A DNA stretch of 64,000 nt from CAZRSW01 sp964602845 (lineage in GTDB: Bacteria; Chloroflexota; Dehalococcoidia; Lucifugimonadales; UBA826). The stretch's first letter is position 1, and each line of letters begins with the position of its first letter. The notes beneath the pieces are model-generated. The model ran no database searches. It was not told where the DNA came from and worked only from the letters and a program-made list of their open reading frames with translations. The stretch covers positions 1 through 64,000 of the forward strand of contig CAZRSW010000008.1 in assembly GCA_964602845.1 (NCBI GenBank). The letters run 5' to 3'. Shown here piece by piece: positions 17,658-27,401 of this stretch. Both the position numbers and the translations under genes were made by a program.

Positions 17658-19345
17658 TCCTGGGATGATCGCCTGAAATCTCTTATGGTTAATTGAAGAG
17701 TTTCCTTCCCGTTCCAATGGTTAATGCCAGCGCTATATACTGCGTCTATTGAACCTGTAGCTTCTTTAAGGCGTTCACCCTGCCTAAATGCTATTGCGTC
17801 GTATAATTTTCCAGCAAATTCAAGAGTTAGTTTTAGATGGGCTCCCATTCTACCTACTGTCCGAGCACTAACAACCGATATTTCTTTGCTTATAAATATG
17901 GGTTCGGTGTTACCTTGCCCGTATGGTTCCAGGGATTGTAAGAAACGTAATGACTCAGCATGTAACCAGGTTAGAGGAATCTCAGAGTCTATATGTAGTT
18001 CAGATGAGAAGTCATGATTAGCTAGTTCTTCTGCCGCTATACTAGTCATTCTCTTCCTGAAATCATTGAGCTGTGACCGGCTTATCTGGAATCCGGCAGC
18101 CATTGGATGCCCGCCATATTTGTCAAAAAAAGTGCTGCATTTGTCTAGGGCTTCTATCATATTGAATGCTTCAATACTTCTCGCACTGGCTCTACACAGA
18201 TCCGAGTCACCTGATGCAGCTATTGTAGGTCTCTGGTAAGCCTCTGCCAATCTCCCAGCGATTAGACCTAATATGCCTGGTGACCAGCCTGATTTTCCTA
18301 CGAAAATTATAGGTGGGATCGGAGTGTTGAGGCGGTCAACTTGTCTCTGGGCATCCAACATTGCTTGTTCAGTCATCTTTTGTCGGCGCTTGTTCAAATA
18401 TTCTAAACGTTCTGCTATAACCGTAGATTGGTTCGAGTCTTCAGACACTAGAAGATCTAAACTGAGGGAAGCGTGTTCTAGTCTGCCAGCGGCATTTAGT
18501 CTAGGTATGATACCGAAGGACAATGATTCGCTGTCAAATCTGCTTTTAGAAATATTTCCCACATTAGCTAGAGCGTCCAACCCCGTCATTTTTGATGTGC
18601 GAAGTATCTCCAAGCCATGTTTGACCATGTATCTGTTTTCTCCCCTCATCACACCAACATCGGATATTGTTCCCAGGCTGACAAGGGGTAAAAGGCTTTG
18701 AGGGTATTCTAAGTTTAATTCTTGGTGCATGCCTTCTATTAATTTGAATGCGGTTCCGACCCCAGTTAGATATTTAAAAGGATAGCTACAATTGGGCAGG
18801 CTTGAGTTCACGATGGCGCATGCTTCAGGTAGCTCAGAGGTAGGGGTGTGATGGTCTGTGATAATTGTGTCGATCCCGAGATCATTAGCTGTACGTATTT
18901 CATGTGTAGAAGTTGTCCCGCAATCCACAGTGATGATCAACTTTACGTTTTGATCTCTAAAAAAACTTATCGCTGACTGACTAATACCATGGCCTTCATT
19001 TAACCTGTCTGGTATATAAGTTTTTGCTGAGATTCCAAAATTCTTCAGCCCTTTTTGCAACAGTGCGGTCCCTGTTATTCCATCTGTATCAAAGTCTCCA
19101 AATATACCCACTTGTTCATAGTTATGAGCGGCTGTCTTGATCCTGGAGATGGCGTGGTGCATTCCAGTCAACAACATAGGATCATGAGTGGAATCTGTCG
19201 TTGGATGTATGAATTCCTCTATTTCTTCTGGGGTGCTTAGATTACGCTTGAGCAAAATCTGTGTTTCTATTTCGGAGTATCTACCGGAGGGGTTTGGCAG
19301 GTTTGTCTCAATCGGTTTAGGTAGCAACCATTTGTCGTATTTCAC
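17654..19345 (-). CDS. recJ: Single-stranded-DNA-specific exonuclease RecJ
   Basis: RecJ degrades ssDNA 5' to 3' in recombination and mismatch repair. The 563-residue protein has the DHH phosphoesterase motifs: FGDFDTDGITGTALL (about 82-96), ITVDCGTTS (about 137-145), ITDHHTP (about 160-166, the DHH signature) and TGVGTAFKL. The DHHA1 domain has GGHPMAAGFQI (about 415-425), and a C-terminal OB-fold follows. Its length matches bacterial RecJ. The start is GTG at 19345, with GGGAGG 13 bases upstream. It converges on lgt with a 4-base overlap. Confidence 0.95.
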   Translation of the reverse strand: MKYDKWLLPKPIETNLPNPSGRYSEIETQILLKRNLSTPEEIEEFIHPTTDSTHDPMLLTGMHHAISRIKTAAHNYEQVGIFGDFDTDGITGTALLQKGLKNFGISAKTYIPDRLNEGHGISQSAISFFRDQNVKLIITVDCGTTSTHEIRTANDLGIDTIITDHHTPTSELPEACAIVNSSLPNCSYPFKYLTGVGTAFKLIEGMHQELNLEYPQSLLPLVSLGTISDVGVMRGENRYMVKHGLEILRTSKMTGLDALANVGNISKSRFDSESLSFGIIPRLNAAGRLEHASLSLDLLVSEDSNQSTVIAERLEYLNKRRQKMTEQAMLDAQRQVDRLNTPIPPIIFVGKSGWSPGILGLIAGRLAEAYQRPTIAASGDSDLCRASARSIEAFNMIEALDKCSTFFDKYGGHPMAAGFQISRSQLNDFRKRMTSIAAEELANHDFSSELHIDSEIPLTWLHAESLRFLQSLEPYGQGNTEPIFISKEISVVSARTVGRMGAHLKLTLEFAGKLYDAIAFRQGERLKEATGSIDAVYSAGINHWNGKETLQLTIRDFRRSSQD

Positions 19346-19391
19346 CTGGTTTTGGGATCCTCCCTAGAAGGTGTGAACTGTGTAAACCGGC

Positions 19392-20630
19392 CTAGATCAA
19401 TTTTTTGAATATGATTGAGGCATTATGTCCTCCGAATCCAAACGAGTTGGTCATAGCAATATCTATCGTATGATTTTGTGCTCGGTTCGGAGTATAGTCG
19501 AGATCACAATCGGGGTCTGCGTTTGTCAAATTAATAGTAGGTGGGGCTACTTGATCTGATATTGACATTATCGTAATAACTGCTTCTAATGCCCCGCTTG
19601 CTCCCAAGAGATGCCCTGTCATGGATTTTGTGGAGCTTATTGGAGTAGTGAATGCTTTTTCACCCATTACATTTTTTATGGCCATCGTTTCAAATTTATC
19701 GTTTAATGGGGTTGAGGTCCCGTGCGCGTTAATATATGAGAGTTCATCTGGGTGTACCTTGGCCTGATTCAAGGCTCTCTTCATAGCTCTTGCGCCGCCT
19801 TCTCCTTCAGGTCCCGGTTGTGTGATGTGATGGGCGTCCGCAGTAGCTCCGTAGCCAACCATTTCAGCTATAGGCGTACCTCCCCTTTTTTCCATAGAGC
19901 TTTGATTCTCCAGCACTATCACCCCTGCCCCTTCTCCTAGGACGAATCCGTCCCTCTCTGCATCGAAAGGCCTGGAGGCACCTTTGGGGTCGTCATTTCG
20001 TTTCGATAGTGCTTGGCATGAATTAAATCCCGCTACACCTACTGGGCAGATGGCCGCCTCCGCCCCACCTGTTATTGCTGCGTCCACATCGCCTCTTCGT
20101 ATTGCTTCAAATGCCATGCCTATAGTATCAGAACCACTTGCACAGGCAGAAACAGTGCTATAGTTTGGCCCCTTAGCTCCTAGCAACATTGAAATTTGAC
20201 CAGATGCCATATCTGGTAGCATCATCGGTACTAGGAATGGGCTGACTCTATTAGGGCCCCTACCGTTAAGCACTTCGATTTGTTCTGAAAGGGTTATTAT
20301 TCCCCCTATGCCGCTTGCAACCATAACGGATACGCGGTCACTGTTTGAATCATCTATCTTGAGGCCACTATCTTGTATTGCTTCTAGGGCGGCGACTGCA
20401 CCTAATTGCACAAATCTGTCCATACGACGTGCCTGTTTCTTACTAACATGGGGTTCTGGATCAAATGATGGTATCTCGGCAGCGATGGTTGTTTCAAAGC
20501 CATCGGTATCAAATGAGGTGATTGAACCGATTCCAGACTCACCCTTTTTTAGATTTGACCAACTGTCTACCGCGTTCAGGCCCACCGGAGTAACTGCGCC
20601 AATCCCAGTTATGAAAACTCGCTCTATCAT
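19392..20630 (-). CDS. fabF: 3-oxoacyl-[acyl-carrier-protein] synthase II
   Basis: FabF extends acyl-ACP by condensing it with malonyl-ACP in fatty acid synthesis. The 412-residue thiolase-fold protein has the nucleophile Cys163 (VSACASGSDTIG) and the two catalytic His in INAHGTSTPLND (about 304) and KSMTGHLLGASG (about 340). It also has GEGAGVIVLE and the C-terminal NSFGFGGHNASI. AGGGAG lies 8 bases before the ATG. Its stop is 46 bases from the recJ start on the same strand, so the two may share a transcript. No acpP or fabD is next to it. Confidence 0.96.
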   Translation of the reverse strand: MIERVFITGIGAVTPVGLNAVDSWSNLKKGESGIGSITSFDTDGFETTIAAEIPSFDPEPHVSKKQARRMDRFVQLGAVAALEAIQDSGLKIDDSNSDRVSVMVASGIGGIITLSEQIEVLNGRGPNRVSPFLVPMMLPDMASGQISMLLGAKGPNYSTVSACASGSDTIGMAFEAIRRGDVDAAITGGAEAAICPVGVAGFNSCQALSKRNDDPKGASRPFDAERDGFVLGEGAGVIVLENQSSMEKRGGTPIAEMVGYGATADAHHITQPGPEGEGGARAMKRALNQAKVHPDELSYINAHGTSTPLNDKFETMAIKNVMGEKAFTTPISSTKSMTGHLLGASGALEAVITIMSISDQVAPPTINLTNADPDCDLDYTPNRAQNHTIDIAMTNSFGFGGHNASIIFKKLI

Positions 20631-20877
20631 GATAGGTGCTCCCTAAGTATTGACTGATATATTGTGGACTAGCGTGGGCAAGTATTCGATAAATGTGACT
20701 CACACACTGTACCATGTCATACGGTTTCTTGGTCTTCGTACAACTCGGATGTAACGGATTATATCAGTCCTCCGTCGTCTATTGGACAGTAATTTCGGTT
20801 GACAAAATCCATATTTCAGATGTAGTCAACATTGCTGGATAAGGTTGGGCACTCTCTATGATTTGAATCTCACAGGT

Positions 20878-21313
20878 TCAACCATTCATAAGTAATGCCC
20901 GTACTGGCGCACCATCCTGGACTTGTATCTTCAAAGGTGTGATGATGTAATCNNNNNNNNNNNNNNNNNNNNNNNNNNNNNNNNNNNNNNNNNNNNNNNN
21001 NNNNNNNNNNNNNNNNNNNNNNNNNNNNNNNNNNNNNNNNNNNNNNNNNNNNATCTGTCTGTACCACTAAAGCTCTCCCTATCATATCAATCGGTTGGAA
21101 GCCTTGGATCCCTGGTTGATCTTTAAGTACATGATAGGGGGCGTCAATATGCGTTCCAGAATGGGATCCCAAGGTTATTTCTGTGATAGTAACTCCTGAA
21201 GTTTTGTTGCCAAATTGTCGAGGTTTAAAAACAATCTTAGGGTCGCCAGCCAAAATCGGGGTTTTTTCAGAGAGTGGTTGAGTGATGTCGTATATCTTTT
21301 TCTGGCAGTTCAA
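20878..21313 (-). CDS. Cyclase-family protein (kynurenine formamidase-like), interrupted by assembly gap
   Basis: The N-terminal part has the cyclase-family pattern: IYDITQPLSEKTPILAGDP (about 7-25) and GSHSGTHIDAPYHVL (about 48-62), where HSGTHID holds metal ligands. Members hydrolyse N-formylkynurenine or related cyclic amides and esters with Zn or Mn. The N run removes the middle, and because its length is arbitrary the frame is not preserved across it. After the gap the believable frame reads DYIITPLKIQVQDGAPVRALLMNG with stop TGA at 20880-20878; the PLK--G-PVRA tail is family-typical. The start is TTG at 21313 with GGGAGGT upstream. Confidence 0.75.
20953..21052. other. Assembly gap (100 N)
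   Basis: Exactly 100 undetermined bases, the usual placeholder for a scaffold join of unknown size. It falls inside the cyclase-family gene. Confidence 0.99.
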
Positions 21314-21400
21314 TTTTCAGAACACCTCCCTTGATTTATAGGGATTATAATATGGGCAAGCATTTGAGTGCGCATGAGGTAACATAGTGGTTTACAGAGA

Positions 21401-22702
21401 ATGATTAATTATCCAAGTGTTTCGATACAGACCCACGGCTGTAAATTGAATCAAGCCGACTCTCTTCAAATTTCAATGGAATTTGAAGAGGCGGGATTTA
21501 CTGTTGTGGGACCAAAGGACGAATCGGACATACACATATTAAATACCTGTACGGTCACCCACATTGCCGACAGGAAAGGTAGACAAGCAATCAGAGCTGC
21601 TAAGAGGATGAATAAGAGAGCGAAGATTATTGTTACAGGTTGTTACGCTGAGAGAGATTCCACAGTTTTGAAACGGATGCCGGAAGTTGACTTAGTGGTA
21701 GGTAACTCTGGTAAAGAATCATTGATTGAGAGGGTGAAAGATCTGTTTCATCTGGACACTGAAATAGATAATACATTTCCTGACTTTCATATGGGGTCTC
21801 TAAATGAAAAGAATAGAGCAATGGTCAAGATACAGGAAGGATGTAATCAAGTATGCTCTTATTGTATAGTCCCGAAAGTCCGGGGTAGGGAGCGGAGCGT
21901 CCCAGTTTCTAAAATAATAAGCAGGATCAATAAATTGACCTCTACTTCCTGCAAGGAAGTCATACTAACGGGCACCCAGCTTGGGAGTTACGGATTCGAT
22001 TTAAAAAATGTAGATCTAGCGTCCTTGATCGGGGAAGTTCTTTCGTCGACGGATGTCCCGAGAGTACGCGTTTCATCCATTCAACCTCAGGAAATAGATG
22101 GCAGATTATTGGATCTATGGTCCAATCCCAGGCTTTGCCCCCACTTTCACGTTCCATTGCAAAGCGGCAGCCCAAGAATATTGGCTGCAATGAGAAGACG
22201 GTATGATGCCAACAAATATATGGAGGCTTTGCGGCTAATCAGGGATAACGTTGCAGATGCCTCTATAACGACGGATGTAATAGTAGGTTTTCCCGGAGAA
22301 ACTGATAATGACTTCAACTTGACTAAGGGAATTTGCGAGACTGCATATTTCTCAGATATGCATATTTTCAAGTTTTCTAATAGACCAGGTACGAGTGCTT
22401 ATTATTTGGAGGATACTGTGCCTTATCAAGACAAGTCTTCAAGGTCTAGACAGTTGACGGAAATTAGTAGAAATTCCTTTGTTAAATTCCGCAATAAATT
22501 TGCTGGCAGAAATAGAAATGTATTGTGGGAGAGTCGGGAGAGGAAGAAAAATGCGTCTTTTACTTATTTGGGGCTAACAGACAACTACATCCGTGTTATC
22601 GCAGACTCAGACACGGATCTGAAGAATATGATCACGTCGGCCTACCTCACGAAAATCGGATCAGACCCTTATGGGCCAATGATTGGTGTGGTTACAAGTT
22701 GA
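21401..22702 (+). CDS. mtaB: tRNA (N6-L-threonylcarbamoyladenosine(37)-C2)-methylthiotransferase
   Basis: MtaB adds a methylthio group to t6A37 of tRNAs reading ANN codons, using radical SAM chemistry. The 433-residue protein has the N-terminal UPF0004 domain with cluster Cys in QTHGCKLNQ, LNTCTVTH and TGCYAE. The radical SAM motif is CNQVCSYC (about 148-155), followed by VPKVRGRERS. The loop GCKLNQADS is typical of MtaB rather than MiaB or RimO. A TRAM-like end follows. It runs divergently from the cyclase gene, with 87 bases between. The product depends on t6A, which the Sua5/YrdC gene at the right edge helps make. Confidence 0.93.
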   Translation: MINYPSVSIQTHGCKLNQADSLQISMEFEEAGFTVVGPKDESDIHILNTCTVTHIADRKGRQAIRAAKRMNKRAKIIVTGCYAERDSTVLKRMPEVDLVVGNSGKESLIERVKDLFHLDTEIDNTFPDFHMGSLNEKNRAMVKIQEGCNQVCSYCIVPKVRGRERSVPVSKIISRINKLTSTSCKEVILTGTQLGSYGFDLKNVDLASLIGEVLSSTDVPRVRVSSIQPQEIDGRLLDLWSNPRLCPHFHVPLQSGSPRILAAMRRRYDANKYMEALRLIRDNVADASITTDVIVGFPGETDNDFNLTKGICETAYFSDMHIFKFSNRPGTSAYYLEDTVPYQDKSSRSRQLTEISRNSFVKFRNKFAGRNRNVLWESRERKKNASFTYLGLTDNYIRVIADSDTDLKNMITSAYLTKIGSDPYGPMIGVVTS

Positions 22703-22712
22703 GGGCTCTAGA

Positions 22713-23549
22713 TCAAACATCCTTGGGCAAGAGTAGTGTTCGTCCATTTCTTTCTTCGATGTAACCGGACTTGTACTCTTGACCGTGGCCAAATACCAAC
22801 AGCCAACCGTCATCTATTGCCATTTGTAGAAGCTCTTTTTTCTGAACTAGTGTTTCATTTGGGAATTCGTCTGAGGCAGGAATGTATTCCGGAGGTAGGT
22901 GGTGTGGGGTAGGTATCAAATCACCAGCAAATACGATTCGTTCACTACCCATATTTATAAAGACCATTTGGTGGCCGCGAGATGGTCCATCCGCTAATTT
23001 AAGTGTCACTCCTGGAGCTATTTCTTTGTCTCCTGAAACAAGTTCCAATTGCCCTTTATCCTCAAGGGGAGCAAAATCATCTTTAAAAAAGACCCCGGAA
23101 TTTCTTTCATTAGGTTGGTTGGCGCCGTCCCAGCAACTTTTTTGAACGACATATTTTGCCTTGGGGAATATAGGTATAGCCTGGCCACTCCGATCTAACT
23201 TGGTGCAACCGCCGCAATGATCGAAATGCAGGTGGGTTAATATGACCAGGTCTATATCTCTTGCGGTTAGATTAACCTCTTTGAGTCCTCTGATTAGTTT
23301 GTTACCGTTGATATGGCAGGTTTCTTTCAGGAGATCCGTTCTCTTACTTCCTGCCCCAGTGTCTACAAGAATGTTTGCGTCCTCGGTCTTTATCACCAGG
23401 CTGTTCATAGACATCCTTATCCTATTTTTTCGGTCGGGCTTTATTTGGGTTTCCCATTGAGTTTTGGGCACTTGCCCAAAAGCTGTACCTCCGTCAATCA
23501 TTAAGGTTCCGTCACTTATCAAATTAACAGAAGTTCCATCAGAGCGCAT
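22713..23549 (-). CDS. MBL-fold metallo-hydrolase
   Basis: A metallo-beta-lactamase-fold hydrolase with the zinc signature THLHFDHCGG, then IVFAGDLIPTPHHLPPEYIP and a final FGHG that supplies further ligands. The GDLIPT-HHLP block resembles the lactonase/AttM-like branch of the family, but the substrate is unknown. ATG 23549 (278 residues) is chosen because GAGGAG sits 8 bases upstream; ATG 23627 would add 26 residues without a ribosome site. Its stop is 10 bases from that of mtaB, tail to tail. Confidence 0.88.
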   Translation of the reverse strand: MRSDGTSVNLISDGTLMIDGGTAFGQVPKTQWETQIKPDRKNRIRMSMNSLVIKTEDANILVDTGAGSKRTDLLKETCHINGNKLIRGLKEVNLTARDIDLVILTHLHFDHCGGCTKLDRSGQAIPIFPKAKYVVQKSCWDGANQPNERNSGVFFKDDFAPLEDKGQLELVSGDKEIAPGVTLKLADGPSRGHQMVFINMGSERIVFAGDLIPTPHHLPPEYIPASDEFPNETLVQKKELLQMAIDDGWLLVFGHGQEYKSGYIEERNGRTLLLPKDV

Positions 23550-23814
23550 AAATATTCTCCTCGCAACTAAAACGGCAGGATCAGTCACTATCTGGTGTAT
23601 CCCTAGCGTCTTGTTCTTGGCGAACAACTAGGGCCACGAGTCTATACAGGTATTAAGCCATAGGGTAGGAATCGTCACTACCAAGGGTCAATAGCCCATG
23701 CTTAGCAACATAGTCGGTGCATCAAATGAAGTCAATTGGAATCTGGTTTAATTTATTGATAGTTTACGCGTCGGCCATTTGCTATATTATCTTCACAGTG
23801 GCCCAGATCCGCTG

Positions 23815-25107
23815 TTAGTACAACCCATTGAGGGCGGCTATTGCTCGCTCAAATGCTTTCAAGGTGTCATCAACGTCTTGTGAGGAATGCTCAGAGGAAA
23901 AATAATACTTAGTTGTACCTTTAAAAACACCTTCTTTGAGGAGCAGCCCGTTGAAGGTATTAAGCATGTCTGTATCCCCATGGAGGCTTGTCCGATAATC
24001 TGAGACTGGCTTATTCGTGAAAAACACATCAAATAACACGGGTTCTCCTATGACTTGTGCTGGTATCTCTGCAGCGTCCAAAATATTTTGGAGTCCGGTC
24101 ATTACTTTTTGACCAGTAGTAAATAATTGTTTGTAGGTTCCTTCTCTTTTTAATATTCGGAGAGTGGTTAACCCCGCGACGGCTGCTATAGGATTCCCAC
24201 TTAGAGTGCCGATTTGTGTCAGATAGGAATCAGGGGATACCTTGTTTGAGTCAAAATGATCCATTAGTTCAGTTTTCCCGGCCACAGCAGTCAGTGGAAA
24301 TCCACCAGCAACGGCTTTGCCCAATGTACAAATATCTGGTGTCACGCCATAGTATTCTTGAGCGCCTCCATAAGAGAATCTAAATCCCGTCACTATCTCA
24401 TCAAAAATTAAAGGTATTTCGTACTCTTCCGTTACGGTGCGCAACCCCTCTAAAAAGCCCGGTTTCGGTGGGATTAATCTTTGAAATGGTTCAACGATAA
24501 CTCCTCCAATCTCATCATGGTGGCGTTTTATTATTTCGGCGGTAACATCAATGTCATTAAAGGGTGCTATTAGCACCTCCGACTGAAGGCTTTGCGGGAT
24601 ACCGGGTGAGTCGGGTTCGGATCGTGGGAAATCATAGAGGCGTTTTGGGGCCATGCTCATAAGTGCATAGTCATTCATTCCATGAAAACCGCCCTCAAAT
24701 TTCAATATTTTGTCTCTGGCCCTAAACGCCCTGGCAGCTCTCATCGCATACAAAGTGGCCTCTGATCCAGTGCTGCAATAACGAACCTTCTCAGCGCAGG
24801 GAACTGCATTGATGATTTCTTCCGCTAGCAGGATGGATTTCTCGTTTGTAGCAAAGAAAGTTGTCCCCATGTCGATTTGTTCTTGGACAGCTGCATTGAC
24901 TTCAGGGTGGGAATGACCAACGATCATGGGGCCTGATCCAAGGAGGTAATCAATGTATTTGTTGCCACTTTCGTCCCAAATATGACTGCCTTTACCCTTT
25001 TTTATGATCCTGTCATAGCTAAGATTGCCCAGTGTTCCTTGGGGAAGTGCAGCGGTGGCTCTTTGCAGTAATTCATGCTCGCGTTTTGAGTGTGTTTTCT
25101 TGTCCAT
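23815..25107 (-). CDS. Class III PLP-dependent aminotransferase, glutamate-1-semialdehyde mutase-like
   Basis: The 430-residue fold-type I enzyme resembles glutamate-1-semialdehyde 2,1-aminomutase. It has GSHIWDESGNKYIDYLLGSGPMIVGHSHP (about 34-62), STGSEATLYAMRAARAF (about 110-126), LIFDEIVTGFRF (about 232-243) and the PLP lysine in LGKAVAGGFPL (about 262-272). True HemL usually begins DL-P-GVNSPVR, which is absent; here the opening is LPQGTLGNLSYDR, so an accessory aminotransferase is more likely. It is a single gene divergent from pepA. Confidence 0.87.
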   Translation of the reverse strand: MDKKTHSKREHELLQRATAALPQGTLGNLSYDRIIKKGKGSHIWDESGNKYIDYLLGSGPMIVGHSHPEVNAAVQEQIDMGTTFFATNEKSILLAEEIINAVPCAEKVRYCSTGSEATLYAMRAARAFRARDKILKFEGGFHGMNDYALMSMAPKRLYDFPRSEPDSPGIPQSLQSEVLIAPFNDIDVTAEIIKRHHDEIGGVIVEPFQRLIPPKPGFLEGLRTVTEEYEIPLIFDEIVTGFRFSYGGAQEYYGVTPDICTLGKAVAGGFPLTAVAGKTELMDHFDSNKVSPDSYLTQIGTLSGNPIAAVAGLTTLRILKREGTYKQLFTTGQKVMTGLQNILDAAEIPAQVIGEPVLFDVFFTNKPVSDYRTSLHGDTDMLNTFNGLLLKEGVFKGTTKYYFSSEHSSQDVDDTLKAFERAIAALNGLY

Positions 25108-25167
25108 ATTTATCGTATCCGTTGCGTTTTTGTAACGCTTCCTTAATCACTATATTAACGAGGTCCG

Positions 25168-26796
25168 ATGACATCGCTCTATCATCTGGTTTACTTAGAC
25201 GATGATAGGTTGCATTATATCAGCAGGGGGATGATCGCATCCTTGACTAGCATTTGCAGATTTAATTTGGAGAGTGTACTCGTGGACGTTTTTATTGACA
25301 GTGGAAATATCTCAGATATCAGGGCATCAGGGTTAATCGTAGGAATATTCAAAGAAAAGGAACTAGATGGGAATATAATGGGTCACCTTCTTGAAGCCGT
25401 AGGGGATGATATTCGCAATCTTGTGAAATCGGGGGAAATAAGCGGAGCCCTTGATAATGTCGCGGTGATTTACACGCTGGGGATGATGGAAGTCCCCAGA
25501 GTTATATTTTGTGGACTTGGTGCTAAAGATCTCTACGGCGAGGAAACTCTACGACGCTCGGTAGCCGTCGGATTGAGAAAATTACGGGCTTTAGGATGTG
25601 ATTCCGTCGCTTTAGATGTAGAGTCATTTGCCGGCGGAAATGTTGACATATCTACGGTGATAAAGGGGGGAGTGGAGGGAGCTTTAATGGGGCTATATCG
25701 CTATGAGGACTTTAAAACCAATCGGTCCCGACAAAATTTGGAAAGTTTGGCATTGTTCGTTGATGACTCGGCAAACGAAGATTCTCTGCAGAATCAGTTG
25801 AATGAGGGGATTACTGTTGCGGAATCCGTAAACTTGTCTAGGGATTTTAGTAATTCCCCTCCAAATGTAATGACACCAACTAAATTAGCGGAGTCGGCTA
25901 TAGAGATATCGAATAAGACGGATATTATTTGTGATGTGCTAGATGGTGATGATATGAGTCGAATGGGCATGGGGGCCATAATGGGTGTAGCTCGAGGGAG
26001 CGCCGAGCCGCCCAAGTTAATAGTCATGAAATATTTTGGGGATCGTGATCGTGATGGTACCGAGTTGGCACTGGTTGGGAAGGGGATAACTTTTGATAGT
26101 GGGGGGCTAAACCTTAAATCCTATCGTGGGATGAGGGCGATGAAAGGTGACATGGCCGGTGGAGCTGCGGTGATTGCTGCTATGAAAGCTATTTCGGAAT
26201 TAAGTTTAAAGGCTAATGTTATAGGTGTGATTCCTGCCACCGAGAATATGCCTGGGCAAAGAGCTCAAAGGCCTGGGGATGTGGTTCGTGTGATGGATGG
26301 TACAACGATAGAGATTGACAACACTGATGCTGAGGGTAGGTTGATACTTGCGGATGCAGTGTGTTACGCGGTTTCGTTGGGTGCTGAGGCAGTGATTGAT
26401 GTTGCGACATTGACCGGTGCGGTGGGTACTGCGCTGGGGGATAGATTCATGGGAGTCTTCGGCAACAAGAATGAATTTACGAAACTTGTTATGGAGGCTG
26501 GGAATAATTGCGGGGAAAGGTTGTGGGAGCTCCCCACCTGCGAAGAATATGCGGTTCAATTCAAGAGTGATATCGCTGATATAAAGAATGCTGGTACCGG
26601 TGGTGCGGGCGCCAGCATCGGGGCGATGATCATCGGCCGATTTGCCGCTGATATTCCATGGGTTCACGTGGATATAGCGGGTACGAGCAGAGTGTTATCA
26701 ACAGAGGGTTACAAAATTCGAGGAGCGACCGGGATAGCTGTCAGGACGCTGATAGAGGTGGCAAAATATATCAAGGGGTTAGGATCTCCTGTCTGA
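25168..26796 (+). CDS. pepA: Leucyl (cytosol) aminopeptidase, M17 family
   Basis: PepA removes N-terminal residues from peptides, using two metals. The catalytic C-terminal half has GKGITFDSGGLNLKS (about 306-320), MKGDMAGGAAV (about 326-336) and the M17 signature NTDAEGRLILAD (about 377-388). TGAVGTALGDRFMGVFGN and the C-terminal DIAGTSR also fit. The N-terminal macro-like domain runs from about 30 to 190. ATG 25168 gives 542 residues, a little long; ATG 25231 (MIASLTS) gives 521 and would match the family better. It is a single gene, followed by a wHTH regulator. Confidence 0.93.
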   Translation: MTSLYHLVYLDDDRLHYISRGMIASLTSICRFNLESVLVDVFIDSGNISDIRASGLIVGIFKEKELDGNIMGHLLEAVGDDIRNLVKSGEISGALDNVAVIYTLGMMEVPRVIFCGLGAKDLYGEETLRRSVAVGLRKLRALGCDSVALDVESFAGGNVDISTVIKGGVEGALMGLYRYEDFKTNRSRQNLESLALFVDDSANEDSLQNQLNEGITVAESVNLSRDFSNSPPNVMTPTKLAESAIEISNKTDIICDVLDGDDMSRMGMGAIMGVARGSAEPPKLIVMKYFGDRDRDGTELALVGKGITFDSGGLNLKSYRGMRAMKGDMAGGAAVIAAMKAISELSLKANVIGVIPATENMPGQRAQRPGDVVRVMDGTTIEIDNTDAEGRLILADAVCYAVSLGAEAVIDVATLTGAVGTALGDRFMGVFGNKNEFTKLVMEAGNNCGERLWELPTCEEYAVQFKSDIADIKNAGTGGAGASIGAMIIGRFAADIPWVHVDIAGTSRVLSTEGYKIRGATGIAVRTLIEVAKYIKGLGSPV

Positions 26797-26901
26797 TTGG
26801 TGTTATTGAACCAATAAGGTTGAAATATCTCGGATTCTTGTGATAGATTCCATTCTGATAGAATAATTAGTCAGGAAATATGTTTCCGATAAGAGGAAGT
26901 A

Positions 26902-27207
26902 ATGGAACAAAACCCAAAGTGGACATTCATCACAAATCATGGCTTGGTACTTAGTTATATATTCCGAAACAGTACCAGTACGGCTCGTGAGATTGCGAAC
27001 TACATTGGTGTGACTGAGCGGACGACCCATAAGATAATATCGGATTTAGAATTCGCTGGTTACATAGAACGAACAAAAATAGGGCGACGTAACGTCTATA
27101 ATGTGGATCCAGCCCTGCCATTAAGGCACCACACTAAGTCAGATATAGTTGTTAGGGATTTCTTGGAGACATTGACATCGGGTTCCGATAATATCGATCA
27201 AGGGTAA
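26902..27207 (+). CDS. Winged helix-turn-helix regulator (MarR/ArsR-like)
   Basis: A 101-residue DNA-binding protein with one winged helix. STAREIANYIGVTERTTHKIISDLEFAGYIERTKIGRRNVYNV (about 28-70) contains helix 2, recognition helix 3 and the basic beta wing. There is no ligand domain; the last 30 residues are unassigned. AGAGGAAG precedes the ATG. It lies between pepA and tRNA-His, and its target genes cannot be inferred. Confidence 0.85.
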   Translation: MEQNPKWTFITNHGLVLSYIFRNSTSTAREIANYIGVTERTTHKIISDLEFAGYIERTKIGRRNVYNVDPALPLRHHTKSDIVVRDFLETLTSGSDNIDQG

Positions 27208-27295
27208 CCAATACCTTGATGCTTTAGTGAAAACGCAGGTATCCTTTATAGAAGATTATAGTGGTCCGGAGGACGGGCTTTTGTTTTGCCTCATG

Positions 27296-27372
27296 GTGAG
27301 CGTGGCCAAGTCGGTTAAGGCGCCAGGTTGTGGCCCTGGAGATCGAGGGTTCGAATCCCTTCGCTCACCCCA
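27296..27372 (+). tRNA. tRNA-His (GTG)
   Basis: A cloverleaf with the 7-bp acceptor GTGAGCG/CGCTCAC. The G at 27295 opposite C 27369 is the extra -1 G pair unique to tRNA-His. The anticodon stem CCAGG/CCTGG encloses TTGTGGC with anticodon GTG, the T arm reads GAGGGTTCGAATCCCTT, and CCA is encoded at 27370-27372. Confidence 0.96.
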
Positions 27373-27401
27373 TCATCCCAAGGGATGTTAAATTCACCAG
27401 A

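Noticed and set aside
23815..25107. hemL (glutamate-1-semialdehyde aminomutase) as a definite call
   Set aside because: The usual HemL N-terminal pattern is missing and no other haem gene is nearby.
27330..27401. N-terminal extension of the MBL hydrolase into tRNA-His
   Set aside because: The extra codons lie within the tRNA and its immediate 3' flank; ATG 27402 after the tRNA is used instead.
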